Positions 1-6,888 of a stretch of 15,396 nt of DNA are shown here, piece by piece (the first letter of the stretch is position 1; the number at the start of each line of letters is the position of its first letter). This DNA comes from Patescibacteria group bacterium. Its GTDB lineage: Bacteria > Patescibacteriota > Patescibacteriia > XYB2-FULL-38-15. The notes beneath the pieces are model-generated. The model did not search any database, was not told where the DNA came from, and saw only the letters and a program-made list of their open reading frames with translations. The translations under genes and the position numbers were made by a program. Location of the stretch: positions 1 through 15,396 of the forward strand of contig JAHIRI010000002.1 in NCBI GenBank assembly GCA_018818855.1, written 5' to 3'.

Positions 1-186
1 GGAGCAAAAGAAGCTTGGAAGATTTTTATAAATAGAGTCAAAGAGCTTGCTGAGACTGGTAGATTGCCGGCCGGTTACGACGCAGTTGATGCTTACGGAA
101 AAATTAGTTATGGTTTAGGGCTCGAAAGAGATGGTAAAGCGGAAATGGCCGAGATAAAAATTGAAGAAGAAAGAGAGGCAGCTTAA
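1..186 (+). CDS. C-terminal part of an unrecognised protein
   Basis: The window opens inside a reading frame whose last 61 codons are visible, ending in TAA at 184-186. The visible peptide begins GAKEAWKIFINRVKELAETG, contains a Gly/Tyr-containing middle (residues about 25-42 of the visible part) and ends in an acidic, helical-looking tail (EIKIEEEREAA). I do not recognise a family. The next gene starts 9 bases downstream on the same strand, so the two are probably co-transcribed. The upstream part lies outside the window, so length, start and function cannot be given. Confidence 0.6.
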   Translation, partial: GAKEAWKIFINRVKELAETGRLPAGYDAVDAYGKISYGLGLERDGKAEMAEIKIEEEREAA

Positions 187-195
187 GAAAATTTT

Positions 196-729
196 ATGGC
201 GCAAAAATTATCTGATTTTTTAAAAACCGCGAGCCGGACTTCTTATGTAAAAAGTTCGGTGAAGCAGGCTGTGTCAAAAATGGGATTGAATCCATCGCGC
301 CAGGTAAGCGAGCGGCAGGCAAAAGAGGTCTTGGGTAAATTAAAAAAATCTGGTGCAATTAAAACTTATCGTTCGCCAACAGAAATTTTTAGGGAAACAG
401 AACGGGCGCGCCTTGCGGCAAATAAAGATGAGAAGCCGAAGATTACAGTAGAATCACTTCGCGAAGAGCGGAAGGCGGAGGAGGAGAAGAAAAAAAGAAT
501 GCGCGGGATGATGTCTAATATTTATGGTCAAGAGCGGGCACGCGAAGAAGAAAAGGAAAAAGGAGACGGAAAAGTGAAAAGAAATGTGGCGACCTCAGCC
601 CTGAAACCAAAAGCCGCACCAGGCCGGGCGGAAACGACAACATCAATTTTGCGAAGCCAAAAAAATGCAGAGAAAAAAACCGCGCCGGAAGAAAAACCGC
701 CGCAGGCGATTGATCTGCCAATTGATTAA
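196..729 (+). CDS. Hypothetical charged protein, 177 aa
   Basis: This ATG-to-TAA frame of 177 codons lies 9 bases after the preceding gene and is followed directly by a terminator hairpin, which supports it as the last gene of a unit. There is no signal peptide or membrane segment. Residues 1-80 could fold (MAQKLSDFLKTASRTSYVKS at the start, then a Lys-rich helix around 40-55). Residues about 80-125 are almost pure Arg/Lys/Glu and look like a long charged helix or coiled coil. Residues 125-177 are Ala/Pro/Lys/Thr-rich and probably disordered. I do not recognise a family. The high charge could fit nucleic-acid or ribosome association, but that is only a guess. No Shine-Dalgarno sequence precedes the ATG. 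Confidence 0.65.
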   Translation: MAQKLSDFLKTASRTSYVKSSVKQAVSKMGLNPSRQVSERQAKEVLGKLKKSGAIKTYRSPTEIFRETERARLAANKDEKPKITVESLREERKAEEEKKKRMRGMMSNIYGQERAREEEKEKGDGKVKRNVATSALKPKAAPGRAETTTSILRSQKNAEKKTAPEEKPPQAIDLPID

Positions 730-742
730 TTTTTTAAATAAA

Positions 743-774
743 AAAACACGCTCCACAATTGCAGAGCGTGTTTT
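743..774. terminator. Bidirectional terminator between convergent genes
   Basis: A perfect 11-bp stem (743-753 AAAACACGCTC with 764-774 GAGCGTGTTTT) encloses a 10-base loop. A-rich sequence precedes it and T-rich sequence follows (TTTTATTATT), so it reads as an intrinsic terminator on both strands. It sits 14 bases after the + gene ending at 729 and 10 bases from the end of the - gene at 785, serving both. Confidence 0.85.
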
Positions 775-784
775 ATTATTGCAT

Positions 785-1063
785 TTACACCGCAGCGCCT
801 GTGTCTCCGCCCATATCTCCGCCAGCGGCTTCACCTGTATCTCCGCCGCCCATATCTCCGGCCACCTCTTCTTCTTTAACTTTTGACTTCATCATCTCTT
901 TCATCTCTTCTTCTGATTTTCCTTCCATCATTTTTGCCGATTCTTCCGGATGGGCTGTTTTAGCATGATCCATTAATTGTTGAATCACTTCTTCTTCGGT
1001 TTCGCCTTTGGCGACGAAGGGACAAGCCAAACCGCTAACGTCCTGGCATGAAAGTGTTTTCAT
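785..1063 (-). CDS. DUF1059 family small protein with Gly-rich tail
   Basis: This 92-residue protein begins MKTLSCQDVSGLACPFVAKG, matching the start of DUF1059 small proteins, which are annotated as possible metal-binding proteins of unknown role. The expected pattern is present: Cys6, Cys14, the GETEEEV turn (20-26) and a helix with His33 and His38. The family domain ends around residue 40. Here it continues through an acidic, Met-rich helix (residues 40-67, EGKSEEEMKEMMKSKVKEEE) into a Gly/Asp/Ala tail (68-92) containing two imperfect copies of GDMGGDTG. No membrane segment is seen. The gene has its own extended -10 promoter on the minus strand and a leader of about 80 bases, with no Shine-Dalgarno sequence at the ATG. 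The family call is good; the function is unknown. Confidence 0.85.
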   Translation of the reverse strand: MKTLSCQDVSGLACPFVAKGETEEEVIQQLMDHAKTAHPEESAKMMEGKSEEEMKEMMKSKVKEEEVAGDMGGGDTGEAAGGDMGGDTGAAV

Positions 1064-1151
1064 GGCGTCAAAGTTGCGACCCCGGCCACCTTACGTTTCT
1101 AGGAAAGGCAAAATGACGGGAGAACAACTAATTATGAAATTAGTAATTTTT

Positions 1152-1178
1152 ATTATACCACAAAATTTTTTATGTCAA
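1152..1178 (-). promoter_or_regulatory. Promoter for the DUF1059 gene
   Basis: Read on the minus strand, TTGACA (1178-1173) and TATAAT (1157-1152) are both consensus hexamers separated by 15 bases. The -10 is extended by TGG (TGGTATAAT, 1160-1152), which can compensate for the short spacer. Predicted transcription starts near 1145, about 80 bases before the ATG at 1063. Confidence 0.7.
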
Positions 1179-1211
1179 AATTTATTCGCCTAATTATGCT
1201 TCCGGCGGGGG

Positions 1212-1239
1212 TTGCTTTTTTTATAATTTATGTTATAAT
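1212..1239 (+). promoter_or_regulatory. Promoter for the MBL-gyrA-rnc run
   Basis: TTGCTT (1212-1217), a 16-base spacer and an extended -10, TGTTATAAT (1231-1239), give a predicted start near 1246, 40 bases before the ATG at 1286. A second TATAAT lies at 1222-1227. This is the only good promoter seen ahead of the six-gene + strand run and is divergent to the DUF1059 promoter. Confidence 0.55.
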
Positions 1240-1285
1240 TTTAAAAGATAGGGTAGGGAAAAATTTTTGTTTTTAATTTAAAATT

Positions 1286-1936
1286 ATGACGATAACTTGG
1301 CTCGGACAATCTTGTTTTAAAATTCAAATTGGCGATGTAACTTTGGTTACAGATCCGTATAATTCCGAAGTTGGTTTTAAACTGCCGCGTTTGACCGCAG
1401 ATATTGTGACCGTGAGTCACGACCATTTTGATCATAATAATATTGAGGGAGTTTCCGGTCCGGAGGGGGCAACGCCCTTTGTTATTTCAAGCCCGGGGGA
1501 ATTTGAAGTAAAAGGAGTTTTTGTTTACGGAAGTGCTTTTTGGCATGATAAAAACGAGGGGAAAGATCGCGGCCAAAATATTGCTTATTGCATTGAGGCA
1601 GAAGGAATTTCTCTTGCTCATCTTGGAGATTTGGGACACGAATTGAGTGAAGAACAAATAGAAAAATTTGATGGAGTTGATATTCTTTTCGTTCCGGTCG
1701 GAGGTAAGTGGACGCTTGGTGCCTCCGAGGCGGTTAAAGTTATAAACGAGATAGAGCCGCGGATTGTTATTCCTATGCATTATAAAATTCCCGGGCTTAA
1801 GGTTGATGTTGAGACAATAGATAAATTTTTGAAAGAAATGGGCGCGAGCAAAGCGGAAAAATTACCCAAATTAAAAATTTCCAAAAAAGATTTGCCGCAG
1901 GAAGAAACAAAAGTTATTGTGTTGGAAAAAAGTTAG
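1286..1936 (+). CDS. MBL-fold metal-dependent hydrolase (COG2220-like)
   Basis: A 216-residue protein of the metallo-beta-lactamase fold. The zinc motif HxHxDH is at His45, His47, Asp49 and His50 (SHDHFDHNN). Further candidate metal ligands are His112/Asp115 in AHLGDLG and His165 in VIPMHYK. The WLGQSCFKI start and the VPVGGKWTLGASEA segment (136-149) are typical of the UlaG-like, COG2220 branch, often annotated as L-ascorbate-6-phosphate lactonase-like or simply Zn-dependent hydrolase. The protein lacks a signal peptide, so it is probably cytoplasmic. Length is normal for the short branch of this family. It is first in a run leading to gyrA and is followed after 3 bases by the next gene. The substrate cannot be inferred: neighbours are informational genes, not sugar metabolism. 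Confidence 0.88.
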   Translation: MTITWLGQSCFKIQIGDVTLVTDPYNSEVGFKLPRLTADIVTVSHDHFDHNNIEGVSGPEGATPFVISSPGEFEVKGVFVYGSAFWHDKNEGKDRGQNIAYCIEAEGISLAHLGDLGHELSEEQIEKFDGVDILFVPVGGKWTLGASEAVKVINEIEPRIVIPMHYKIPGLKVDVETIDKFLKEMGASKAEKLPKLKISKKDLPQEETKVIVLEKS

Positions 1937-1939
1937 AAT

Positions 1940-2563
1940 ATGGCGAAGATGGTCAAAAAGAATAAAAAGACAGTTTCAAAAAAAAGGAGTACAAAAAAGA
2001 GGGAGGTAGAAATCCCGGTTTTTGTGATTTCTAAAAAGGAACGGGCCGTTGCCGCGAAAGTAGAAGAAAAAAAAGAGCTTGGAATTTTTAAAGATAGAGA
2101 TGATTTGCCGGTTTTTCAGAATTTTTTTCCCGCCGATCAAGAAGAAGAGAAACAAGAAGAGGTTAAAAAAGAGTGGAAACATTTCAAGAATGCAGCGCAC
2201 AAAAAAGAAGTTGAAATTTCGGTTTCCAAGAAAGAAAACCAGAAAAGAGGCCCTCTATTGCCCGAATCGCGGAAAAGAATTATAATGTGGGCAAGTGTCG
2301 CCATTCTCGCGTGCTTAATTTTTTTTATATGGTTTTCCGGTTTGAAAAATAGTTTTTCTGGATTACTCGGTTCTGTGAGTTACACCTTTTCCCGCTCGGA
2401 AGGAGTTTTTGAAGAAGCAAGTGATAGCTTGGAAGAATTAAATAATGAGGCAGTCGCTCCGGAGGAAACGGCGGGAGAAAATAGTGAGACTGTAGACGGG
2501 GAAGAAATTTTAGATCAAATTAAAGAAAAAATTTTAGTTGAGGAATTGAAAAGCAAATTATAG
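1940..2563 (+). CDS. Single-pass membrane protein, unknown function
   Basis: 207 residues with one clear membrane segment at about 114-133 (IIMWASVAILACLIFFIWFS), preceded by RKR (111-113), so by the positive-inside rule the 110-residue N-terminal part should be cytoplasmic. That part is very basic at the start (MAKMVKKNKKTVSKKRSTKK) and then alternates Lys and Glu clusters. The outer C-terminal 70 residues are acidic, low in aromatic residues and end in a helix (EEILDQIKEKILVEELKSKL). ATG at 1940 is used; an in-frame ATG at 1949 is equally possible because neither has a Shine-Dalgarno sequence. The gene lies 3 bases after the MBL gene and 19 bases before gyrA, and ends in tandem TAG TAG. I recognise no family. 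Confidence 0.75.
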   Translation: MAKMVKKNKKTVSKKRSTKKREVEIPVFVISKKERAVAAKVEEKKELGIFKDRDDLPVFQNFFPADQEEEKQEEVKKEWKHFKNAAHKKEVEISVSKKENQKRGPLLPESRKRIIMWASVAILACLIFFIWFSGLKNSFSGLLGSVSYTFSRSEGVFEEASDSLEELNNEAVAPEETAGENSETVDGEEILDQIKEKILVEELKSKL

Positions 2564-2582
2564 TAGATAATATTTTAAAATC

Positions 2583-5075
2583 ATGGCTAAGAAGAAAAAG
2601 AAAATAGCAGAAGAGGAAACATTGCCGGCGGTCGTCGGCAAAGTTTTGCCTTATAGTATTGTAAAAGAGGCGCAGGAATCTTATTTGGATTATGCCATGT
2701 CGGTTATTATTGCCCGCGCTCTTCCCGATGTCCGAGACGGCTTGAAACCGGTTCATCGGAGAATTTTGTACGCGATGTGGGATGTGGGGTTGAAGCCGGG
2801 AGCGAAATTCAGAAAATCGGCGACTGTGGTCGGTGAAGTTTTGGGTAAATATCATCCGCACGGTGATGTCGCGGTTTACGATTCTATGGTGCGTATGGCT
2901 CAGGATTTTGCCATGCGTTATCCTTTGGTTTGGGGCCAGGGAAACTTTGGTTCCATGGATGGCGACGCTCCGGCCGCGATGCGTTATACTGAAGCAAAAC
3001 TTACGAGAATTTCAGAAGAGATGATGCTTGATATTGAAAAAGGCACGGTTAATTTTATTCCAAACTACGACGGATCGCATAAAGAGCCGCAAGTAATGCC
3101 GGCCAGGCTGCCCAACCTTCTTTTAAACGGAACAATGGGTATTGCCGTCGGTATGGCCACGAGTATCCCTCCGCACAATCTCGGAGAAATTTGTGATGGA
3201 ATTAATCATTTGATTGAGCATCCGGATTGTGATGTTGAAGAATTATGTGAATTTGTGAAAGGCCCTGATTTTCCGACAGGAGGCATTATATATGATATAG
3301 GCGCAATCAAGCAGACTTATGCCACGGGCAAGGGCCCAATTGTGATGCGCGCTAAAACAGAAATTGTGGAAGATAAAGCTGGGCAATTTAAAATAATTGT
3401 TTCAGAAGTTCCGTATCAAGTTAATAAAGCAACGTTGCTTGAGAAAATCGCTACTTTGGTCAAGGATAAAAAAATTGAAGGCATTCGCGATCTCCGCGAT
3501 GAATCAAATAAAAAGGGCGTGAGAGTTGTTATTGAATTGAAAAAAGATTCTTATCCAAAGAAAATTTTGAACCAGCTTTTTGACATGACGCAATTGCAGG
3601 ATTCTTTTCATGTTAATATGCTGGCTTTAGTTGACGGCATCCAACCGAAAGTTTTGAATTTGAAAATGATTTTGGAATATTATTTGGTGCATCGGAAGGA
3701 AGTTATTCGCCGCCGGACAGAATTTGAATTAACTCGAGCCAAAGACAGAGCGCATATTTTAAAGGGCTTAAAGATTGCGCTCGACAATATAGATGCCGTT
3801 ATTAAATTGATTAAAAAATCAAAAGATAAGGAAGAGGCCAAAGTAAATTTGATGAAACAGTTTAAGCTGACGGAAATTCAGGCCGTGGCGATTTTGGAAA
3901 TGAAATTGCAGCAGCTCGCGAATCTTGAGAGAACAAAAATTGAGCAGGAGTTAAAAGAGAAATTAGCATTGATTAAAGAATTAGAAGAAATTTTGGCTTC
4001 GCCAAAGAAAATTTTGGGATTGATTAAAAAAGACATTTTAGAATTGAAAGAAAAATATAGTGATGAAAGAAAAACTCAGATTGTTGTTCATGCCGTCAAA
4101 GATTTTAGAGTGGAGGATTTGATCCCGAATGAATCAACTATTATTGTAGTCACAGCCGACGGCTACATCAAGCGTCTTCCTCCGGAAACTTTCCGGACAC
4201 AGAGCCGCGGCGGAAAGGGTGTAATGGGATTCACGACCAAAGAAGAGGACACGGTTGAATATTTGCTTTCCACTACAACTCACGCCGATTTATTATTCTT
4301 CACAACTCGCGGCCGAGTTTTCCAGCTTAAAGCTTACGACGTGCCAGCGGCATCAAGAACTTCAAAGGGTCAGGCGATTGTTAATTTCCTGCAATTGGCT
4401 CCGGAAGAAAAAATTTCCGCGATTCTTTCCGTTAAAGAGCTTGGCGAAGGTGATTTTAAATATTTGGTAATGGTGACGCGCGCCGGAGTTATTAAAAAAG
4501 TTGATTTGAAAGATTTTGATAACGTGCGCCGCTCTGGCTTGATTGCCATAAAGTTAAAAGATGGAGATAGATTGGAATGGGTAAAACCGTCTTCGGGTGG
4601 CGATGAAATAATTTTGATTACTGCTGTTGGTCAGGCGATTCGTTTTAAAGAAAAAAATATCCGGTCAATGGGTCGCGCGGCAACCGGAGTTCGTGGGATT
4701 CGATTAAAAGGAAAGGACGAGGTGATTGGTATGGATGTGATTGATCCGGCGCTTGTGTCAAAAAATTTACTTGATTTGTTTGTTCTTATGGAAAACGGTT
4801 TCGGCAAAAGAACAAATTTGAAAAATTATAAAATCCAGGGACGCGGCGGATCGGGTATTAAAACCGCGAAGACTACGCCGAAAACCGGGAAAATAATTTC
4901 CGCCTTTATTACTTCAAGTAAAGATGAAAGAGATTTGATTATTATTTCCAAATATGGTCAAGTAATCAGATTGCCCTTCAGGAGCGTTTCTACTTTGGGT
5001 CGGGCAACGCAGGGAGTGCGCCTTATGAGATTTAAAGAGGCAGACGACCGGGCGGCAAGCGTAACATTTGTTTAA
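2583..5075 (+). CDS. gyrA: DNA gyrase subunit A
   Basis: 830 residues, the expected length for GyrA, the breakage-reunion subunit that with GyrB introduces negative supercoils using ATP. The N-terminal winged-helix/tower part (about 20-520) carries the catalytic Arg134-Tyr135 in [10 protein letters not shown], matching E. coli Arg121-Tyr122. The C-terminal half (about 520-830) is the DNA-wrapping beta-pinwheel and contains a GyrA-box, QSRGGKG, at 540-546, which separates gyrase from ParC. The repeated blade motifs ([45 protein letters not shown]) are visible. The acidic C-terminal tail of E. coli GyrA is absent. In the quinolone pocket the usual Ser83 position is Val96 ([10 protein letters not shown]), while the Asp87 equivalent is kept (Asp100). 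gyrB is not in this window. Confidence 0.98.
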   Translation: MAKKKKKIAEEETLPAVVGKVLPYSIVKEAQESYLDYAMSVIIARALPDVRDGLKPVHRRILYAMWDVGLKPGAKFRKSATVVGEVLGKYHPHGDVAVYDSMVRMAQDFAMRYPLVWGQGNFGSMDGDAPAAMRYTEAKLTRISEEMMLDIEKGTVNFIPNYDGSHKEPQVMPARLPNLLLNGTMGIAVGMATSIPPHNLGEICDGINHLIEHPDCDVEELCEFVKGPDFPTGGIIYDIGAIKQTYATGKGPIVMRAKTEIVEDKAGQFKIIVSEVPYQVNKATLLEKIATLVKDKKIEGIRDLRDESNKKGVRVVIELKKDSYPKKILNQLFDMTQLQDSFHVNMLALVDGIQPKVLNLKMILEYYLVHRKEVIRRRTEFELTRAKDRAHILKGLKIALDNIDAVIKLIKKSKDKEEAKVNLMKQFKLTEIQAVAILEMKLQQLANLERTKIEQELKEKLALIKELEEILASPKKILGLIKKDILELKEKYSDERKTQIVVHAVKDFRVEDLIPNESTIIVVTADGYIKRLPPETFRTQSRGGKGVMGFTTKEEDTVEYLLSTTTHADLLFFTTRGRVFQLKAYDVPAASRTSKGQAIVNFLQLAPEEKISAILSVKELGEGDFKYLVMVTRAGVIKKVDLKDFDNVRRSGLIAIKLKDGDRLEWVKPSSGGDEIILITAVGQAIRFKEKNIRSMGRAATGVRGIRLKGKDEVIGMDVIDPALVSKNLLDLFVLMENGFGKRTNLKNYKIQGRGGSGIKTAKTTPKTGKIISAFITSSKDERDLIIISKYGQVIRLPFRSVSTLGRATQGVRLMRFKEADDRAASVTFV

Positions 5076-5079
5076 TTAA

Positions 5080-5104
5080 AAATTTTAAATCATAAATTTT
5101 AAAT
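5080..5104 (+). repeat. Direct repeat in the gyrA-rpmF spacer
   Basis: AAATTTTAAAT occurs twice (5080-5090 and 5094-5104) separated by CAT, filling most of the 35-base spacer. No promoter or hairpin of note is seen. It resembles the other short-word spacers of this window. Confidence 0.6.
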
Positions 5105-5110
5105 AAAAGT

Positions 5111-5308
5111 ATGGCACTACCAGGTCACAGGAGAACAAGTTCTCATAAAAGAAGAAGAGCGGCTCATTTTGCCTTGAAAAAGACAAATCTTTCCGTTTGT
5201 CCGAAATGCAAAAAACCGGTGATGTCTCATCACGCATGCAAATCATGCGGAACTTACGCCGGTCGCGAAGTCGTAAAAATGAAAACGCCGAAGAAAAAGA
5301 AAAAATAG
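5111..5308 (+). CDS. rpmF: 50S ribosomal protein L32
   Basis: 65 residues, normal for bacterial L32 of the large ribosomal subunit. The basic N-terminus ([20 protein letters not shown]) matches the family, and a zinc ribbon is intact with Cys30/Cys33 (CPKC) and Cys43/Cys46 (CKSC). The short GTYAGREV segment after the second Cys pair is also typical. The C-terminus is a lysine run (TPKKKKK). It lies 35 bases after gyrA, and its TAG stop is followed after one base by the nusB ATG, so it is probably co-transcribed and translationally coupled with nusB. The zinc-type (all four Cys) rather than the Cys-less variant suggests no zinc-sparing switch at this locus. Confidence 0.95.
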   Translation: MALPGHRRTSSHKRRRAAHFALKKTNLSVCPKCKKPVMSHHACKSCGTYAGREVVKMKTPKKKKK

Positions 5309-5309
5309 T

Positions 5310-5789
5310 ATGGCTAACAGGCATCTAGCCAGAACCATTGCTCTCCAAACGCTTTATGAGTGGGATTTTATGGGGGAGAAGAGCGCAGAAACTTCTTCTG
5401 CTGCTCGGAAAAATCTCAAGGAGTTTGCTCCAAAATTCAATGAGAATGATTTTGTTATTGAATTAGTGGAAGGTGTGGTAAAAAATAAAAAAGACATAGA
5501 TAAGTTGATTAAAAAATACGCGCCCGAATGGCCGGTTGATAAAATAACTTTGATTGATAGAAATGTTTTGCGGCTGGGAATTTATGAATTGAAATTTGCC
5601 GAAGCAAAAGATGGAAAAACAGTGCCGCCGCGCGTGGTTATTAATGAAGCCATTGAACTTGCCAAAGCTTTTGGCAGTAGTTCTTCTGGGAAATTTGTGA
5701 ACGGTGTTTTGGGAGCAATTTATAAAGATATGATTGAGGCGGGGGAGATAGCGGATGAGGAAAACAAAGAAAAAAAAGATAAAAAATAA
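5310..5789 (+). CDS. nusB: Transcription antitermination factor NusB
   Basis: 159 residues with the all-helical NusB fold. The N-terminal helix [18 protein letters not shown] is the RNA-binding signature region, and the C-terminal part has the family pattern ([16 protein letters not shown] at about 82-97; [30 protein letters not shown] with internal [11 protein letters not shown]). With NusE (S10), NusB binds boxA RNA in rRNA leaders and prevents premature termination. A lysine/glutamate-rich tail ([10 protein letters not shown]) extends past the fold. Its ATG lies one base after the rpmF stop, and rnc follows after a 76-base spacer holding a long inverted repeat. Placement beside L32 and RNase III groups rRNA transcription and processing factors. 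Confidence 0.95.
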   Translation: MANRHLARTIALQTLYEWDFMGEKSAETSSAARKNLKEFAPKFNENDFVIELVEGVVKNKKDIDKLIKKYAPEWPVDKITLIDRNVLRLGIYELKFAEAKDGKTVPPRVVINEAIELAKAFGSSSSGKFVNGVLGAIYKDMIEAGEIADEENKEKKDKK

Positions 5790-5792
5790 AGT

Positions 5793-5858
5793 ATTGTTAA
5801 ATTGTTACATTGTTAAATTATTAGAATAAACAATTTAGCCATGTAACCATTCAGCAAT
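5793..5858 (+). repeat. Long imperfect inverted repeat before rnc
   Basis: Arms 5793-5820 and 5831-5858 (28 bases each, 10-base loop TTAGAATAAA) pair without gaps: 22 Watson-Crick pairs, two G-U and four mismatches. The longest unbroken run is GTTACAT/ATGTAAC (5804-5810 with 5841-5847). Arm 1 is itself built of the repeated word ATTGTTA. The 3' arm ends 7 bases before the rnc ATG. It lacks a T-tract, so it is not a terminator. Confidence 0.75.
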
Positions 5859-5865
5859 TTAAGTT

Positions 5866-6561
5866 ATGAAGGACTTTACCAAACTGGAGGAAAAGATTGG
5901 TATAAAATTTAAAAATATAGAGCTTCTGATGCAGGCAGCGGTTCATCGTTCTTACTTAAATGAAAATCCAGGATTTAAATTGGCGCATAATGAGCGGTTG
6001 GAATTTTTGGGCGACGCGGTTTTAGAATTGATTGTTACAGAATATCTCTATCAAAATTATCCAAACCCGGAAGGTGAACTAACCAACTGGCGGGCAAGTC
6101 TTGTGAACGCCAAGATGCTTTCGGAAATTGCCAAGGAAATTGGGATAGAAGAATATCTTTATTTGAGTAAAGGAGAGTCAAAAGAAGCGGCTGAATCAAA
6201 GGCCAGACAATATATTTTGGCGAATGCTTTTGAGGCATTAGCTGGTGCGGTTTATCTTGATCAGGGATATGTTGTTTCTCGAGATTTTATTAAGAAATTT
6301 TTGATTATTAAGCTGGCGTATATTTTAGAGCATGAATTGTATCTTGATCCCAAAAGCACGTTTCAGGAAATGACCCAGGAAAAATGCGGCGTCACGCCGA
6401 CATACAAAGTTTTGGAAGAAACCGGCCCGGATCACGCTAAAATTTTCAAGGTTGGAGTTTATTTAGAAAAAGAATTAGTTGCTACGGGGGATGGTTCAAG
6501 TAAGCAAGAGGCGCAAGTTGAAGCAGCTAATGCCGCCCTAAAAACGAAGAAGTGGTCATAA
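5866..6561 (+). CDS. rnc: Ribonuclease III
   Basis: 231 residues with the two domains of bacterial RNase III, which cuts double-stranded RNA in rRNA precursors and structured mRNAs. The nuclease domain (1-155) contains the signature HNERLEFLGDAVLEL (41-55) with Glu43, Glu46 and Asp50, and Glu123 in the second metal-binding motif ILANAFEALAGAVYLD. In that motif the Asp of E. coli (Asp114) is Asn120 here. The double-stranded-RNA-binding domain spans about 162-228 (STFQEMTQEKCG start, GDGSSKQEAQVEAANAAL end). The gene is the last of the MBL-gyrA-rpmF-nusB-rnc run and is followed by a terminator. No Shine-Dalgarno sequence precedes the ATG; instead a 28-bp imperfect inverted repeat ends 7 bases upstream, a possible self-target. 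Confidence 0.97.
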   Translation: MKDFTKLEEKIGIKFKNIELLMQAAVHRSYLNENPGFKLAHNERLEFLGDAVLELIVTEYLYQNYPNPEGELTNWRASLVNAKMLSEIAKEIGIEEYLYLSKGESKEAAESKARQYILANAFEALAGAVYLDQGYVVSRDFIKKFLIIKLAYILEHELYLDPKSTFQEMTQEKCGVTPTYKVLEETGPDHAKIFKVGVYLEKELVATGDGSSKQEAQVEAANAALKTKKWS

Positions 6562-6572
6562 ATTTTATATAA

Positions 6573-6600
6573 AAATGGCGGGGAGAGTTTCCCGCCGTTT
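6573..6600 (+). terminator. Terminator after rnc
   Basis: AAATGGCGGG (6573-6582) pairs with CCCGCCGTTT (6591-6600), nine Watson-Crick pairs and one G-U, around an 8-base loop. The T-tract after it is poor (TTTGTGTC), so termination may be partial, but the position 11 bases after the rnc stop fits. Confidence 0.7.
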
Positions 6601-6605
6601 GTGTC

Positions 6606-6634
6606 TTGAACTTTTTTCGCGTTGGTGGTATTCT
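6606..6634 (+). promoter_or_regulatory. Promoter of the tRNA pair
   Basis: TTGAAC (6606-6611), 17 bases, then TATTCT (6629-6634) with the extension TGG (6626-6628). The predicted start near 6641 is about 13 bases before tRNA-Arg. The -35 lies just after the rnc terminator. Confidence 0.65.
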
Positions 6635-6653
6635 GATAGATCAGATATTTTAT

Positions 6654-6725
6654 GCGCCCGTAGCTCAACGGATAGAGTGCTGGTCTTCGGAACCAGTGAT
6701 GGGGGTTCGATTCCCTCCGGGCGCA
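6654..6725 (+). tRNA. tRNA-Arg (anticodon TCG)
   Basis: A full cloverleaf is visible: acceptor GCGCCCG (6654-6660) with CGGGCGC (6718-6724) and discriminator A6725; D-stem GCTC/GAGT; anticodon stem CTGGT/ACCAG with loop CTTCGGA, giving anticodon TCG at 6687-6689; T-arm GGGGG-TTCGATT-CCCTC. The anticodon reads CGA (Arg), and G37 fits a tRNA with G36. The 3' CCA is not encoded. The variable loop is 4 bases (TGAT). Confidence 0.95.
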
Positions 6726-6751
6726 TTGTCTAAAATTAAATAAAACTATTT

Positions 6752-6824
6752 GCGCCCATAGCTCAGTTGGCAGAGCAGTCGCCTCTTAAGCGAACGGTCG
6801 AAGGTTCGAATCCTTCTGGGCGCA
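6752..6824 (+). tRNA. tRNA-Lys (anticodon CTT)
   Basis: Acceptor GCGCCCA (6752-6758) pairs with TGGGCGC (6817-6823), discriminator A6824. D-stem GCTC/GAGC, anticodon loop CTCTTAA with anticodon CTT at 6785-6787 (reads AAG, Lys), T-arm GAAGG-TTCGAAT-CCTTC. The outermost anticodon-stem pair is G-A (6778/6794). CCA is not encoded. It lies 26 bases after tRNA-Arg, and the T-run at 6825-6830 may end their transcript. Confidence 0.95.
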
Positions 6825-6833
6825 TTTTTTATT

Positions 6834-6862
6834 TTGCGGATGAATTAGGGAAGTGGTATAAT
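6834..6862 (+). promoter_or_regulatory. Promoter of the pilin gene
   Basis: TTGCGG (6834-6839), 17 bases, then the extended -10 TGGTATAAT (6854-6862). The predicted start near 6869 falls after the first in-frame ATG (6865), which therefore cannot be the start; the ATG at 6889 is about 20 bases into the transcript. Confidence 0.7.
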
Positions 6863-6888
6863 GGATGAAAGTAATTAAATTTAAATCT

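Noticed and set aside
759..968. Plus-strand frame antisense to the DUF1059 gene
   Set aside because: Ser/Pro-rich translation arises from the Gly/Asp tail read backwards; the minus-strand protein has clear family residues, a promoter and a terminator.
6865..6888. Upstream in-frame ATG as the pilin start
   Set aside because: It lies within a few bases of the predicted -10 (6857-6862) and before the transcript start; ATG 6889 gives a standard prepilin leader.
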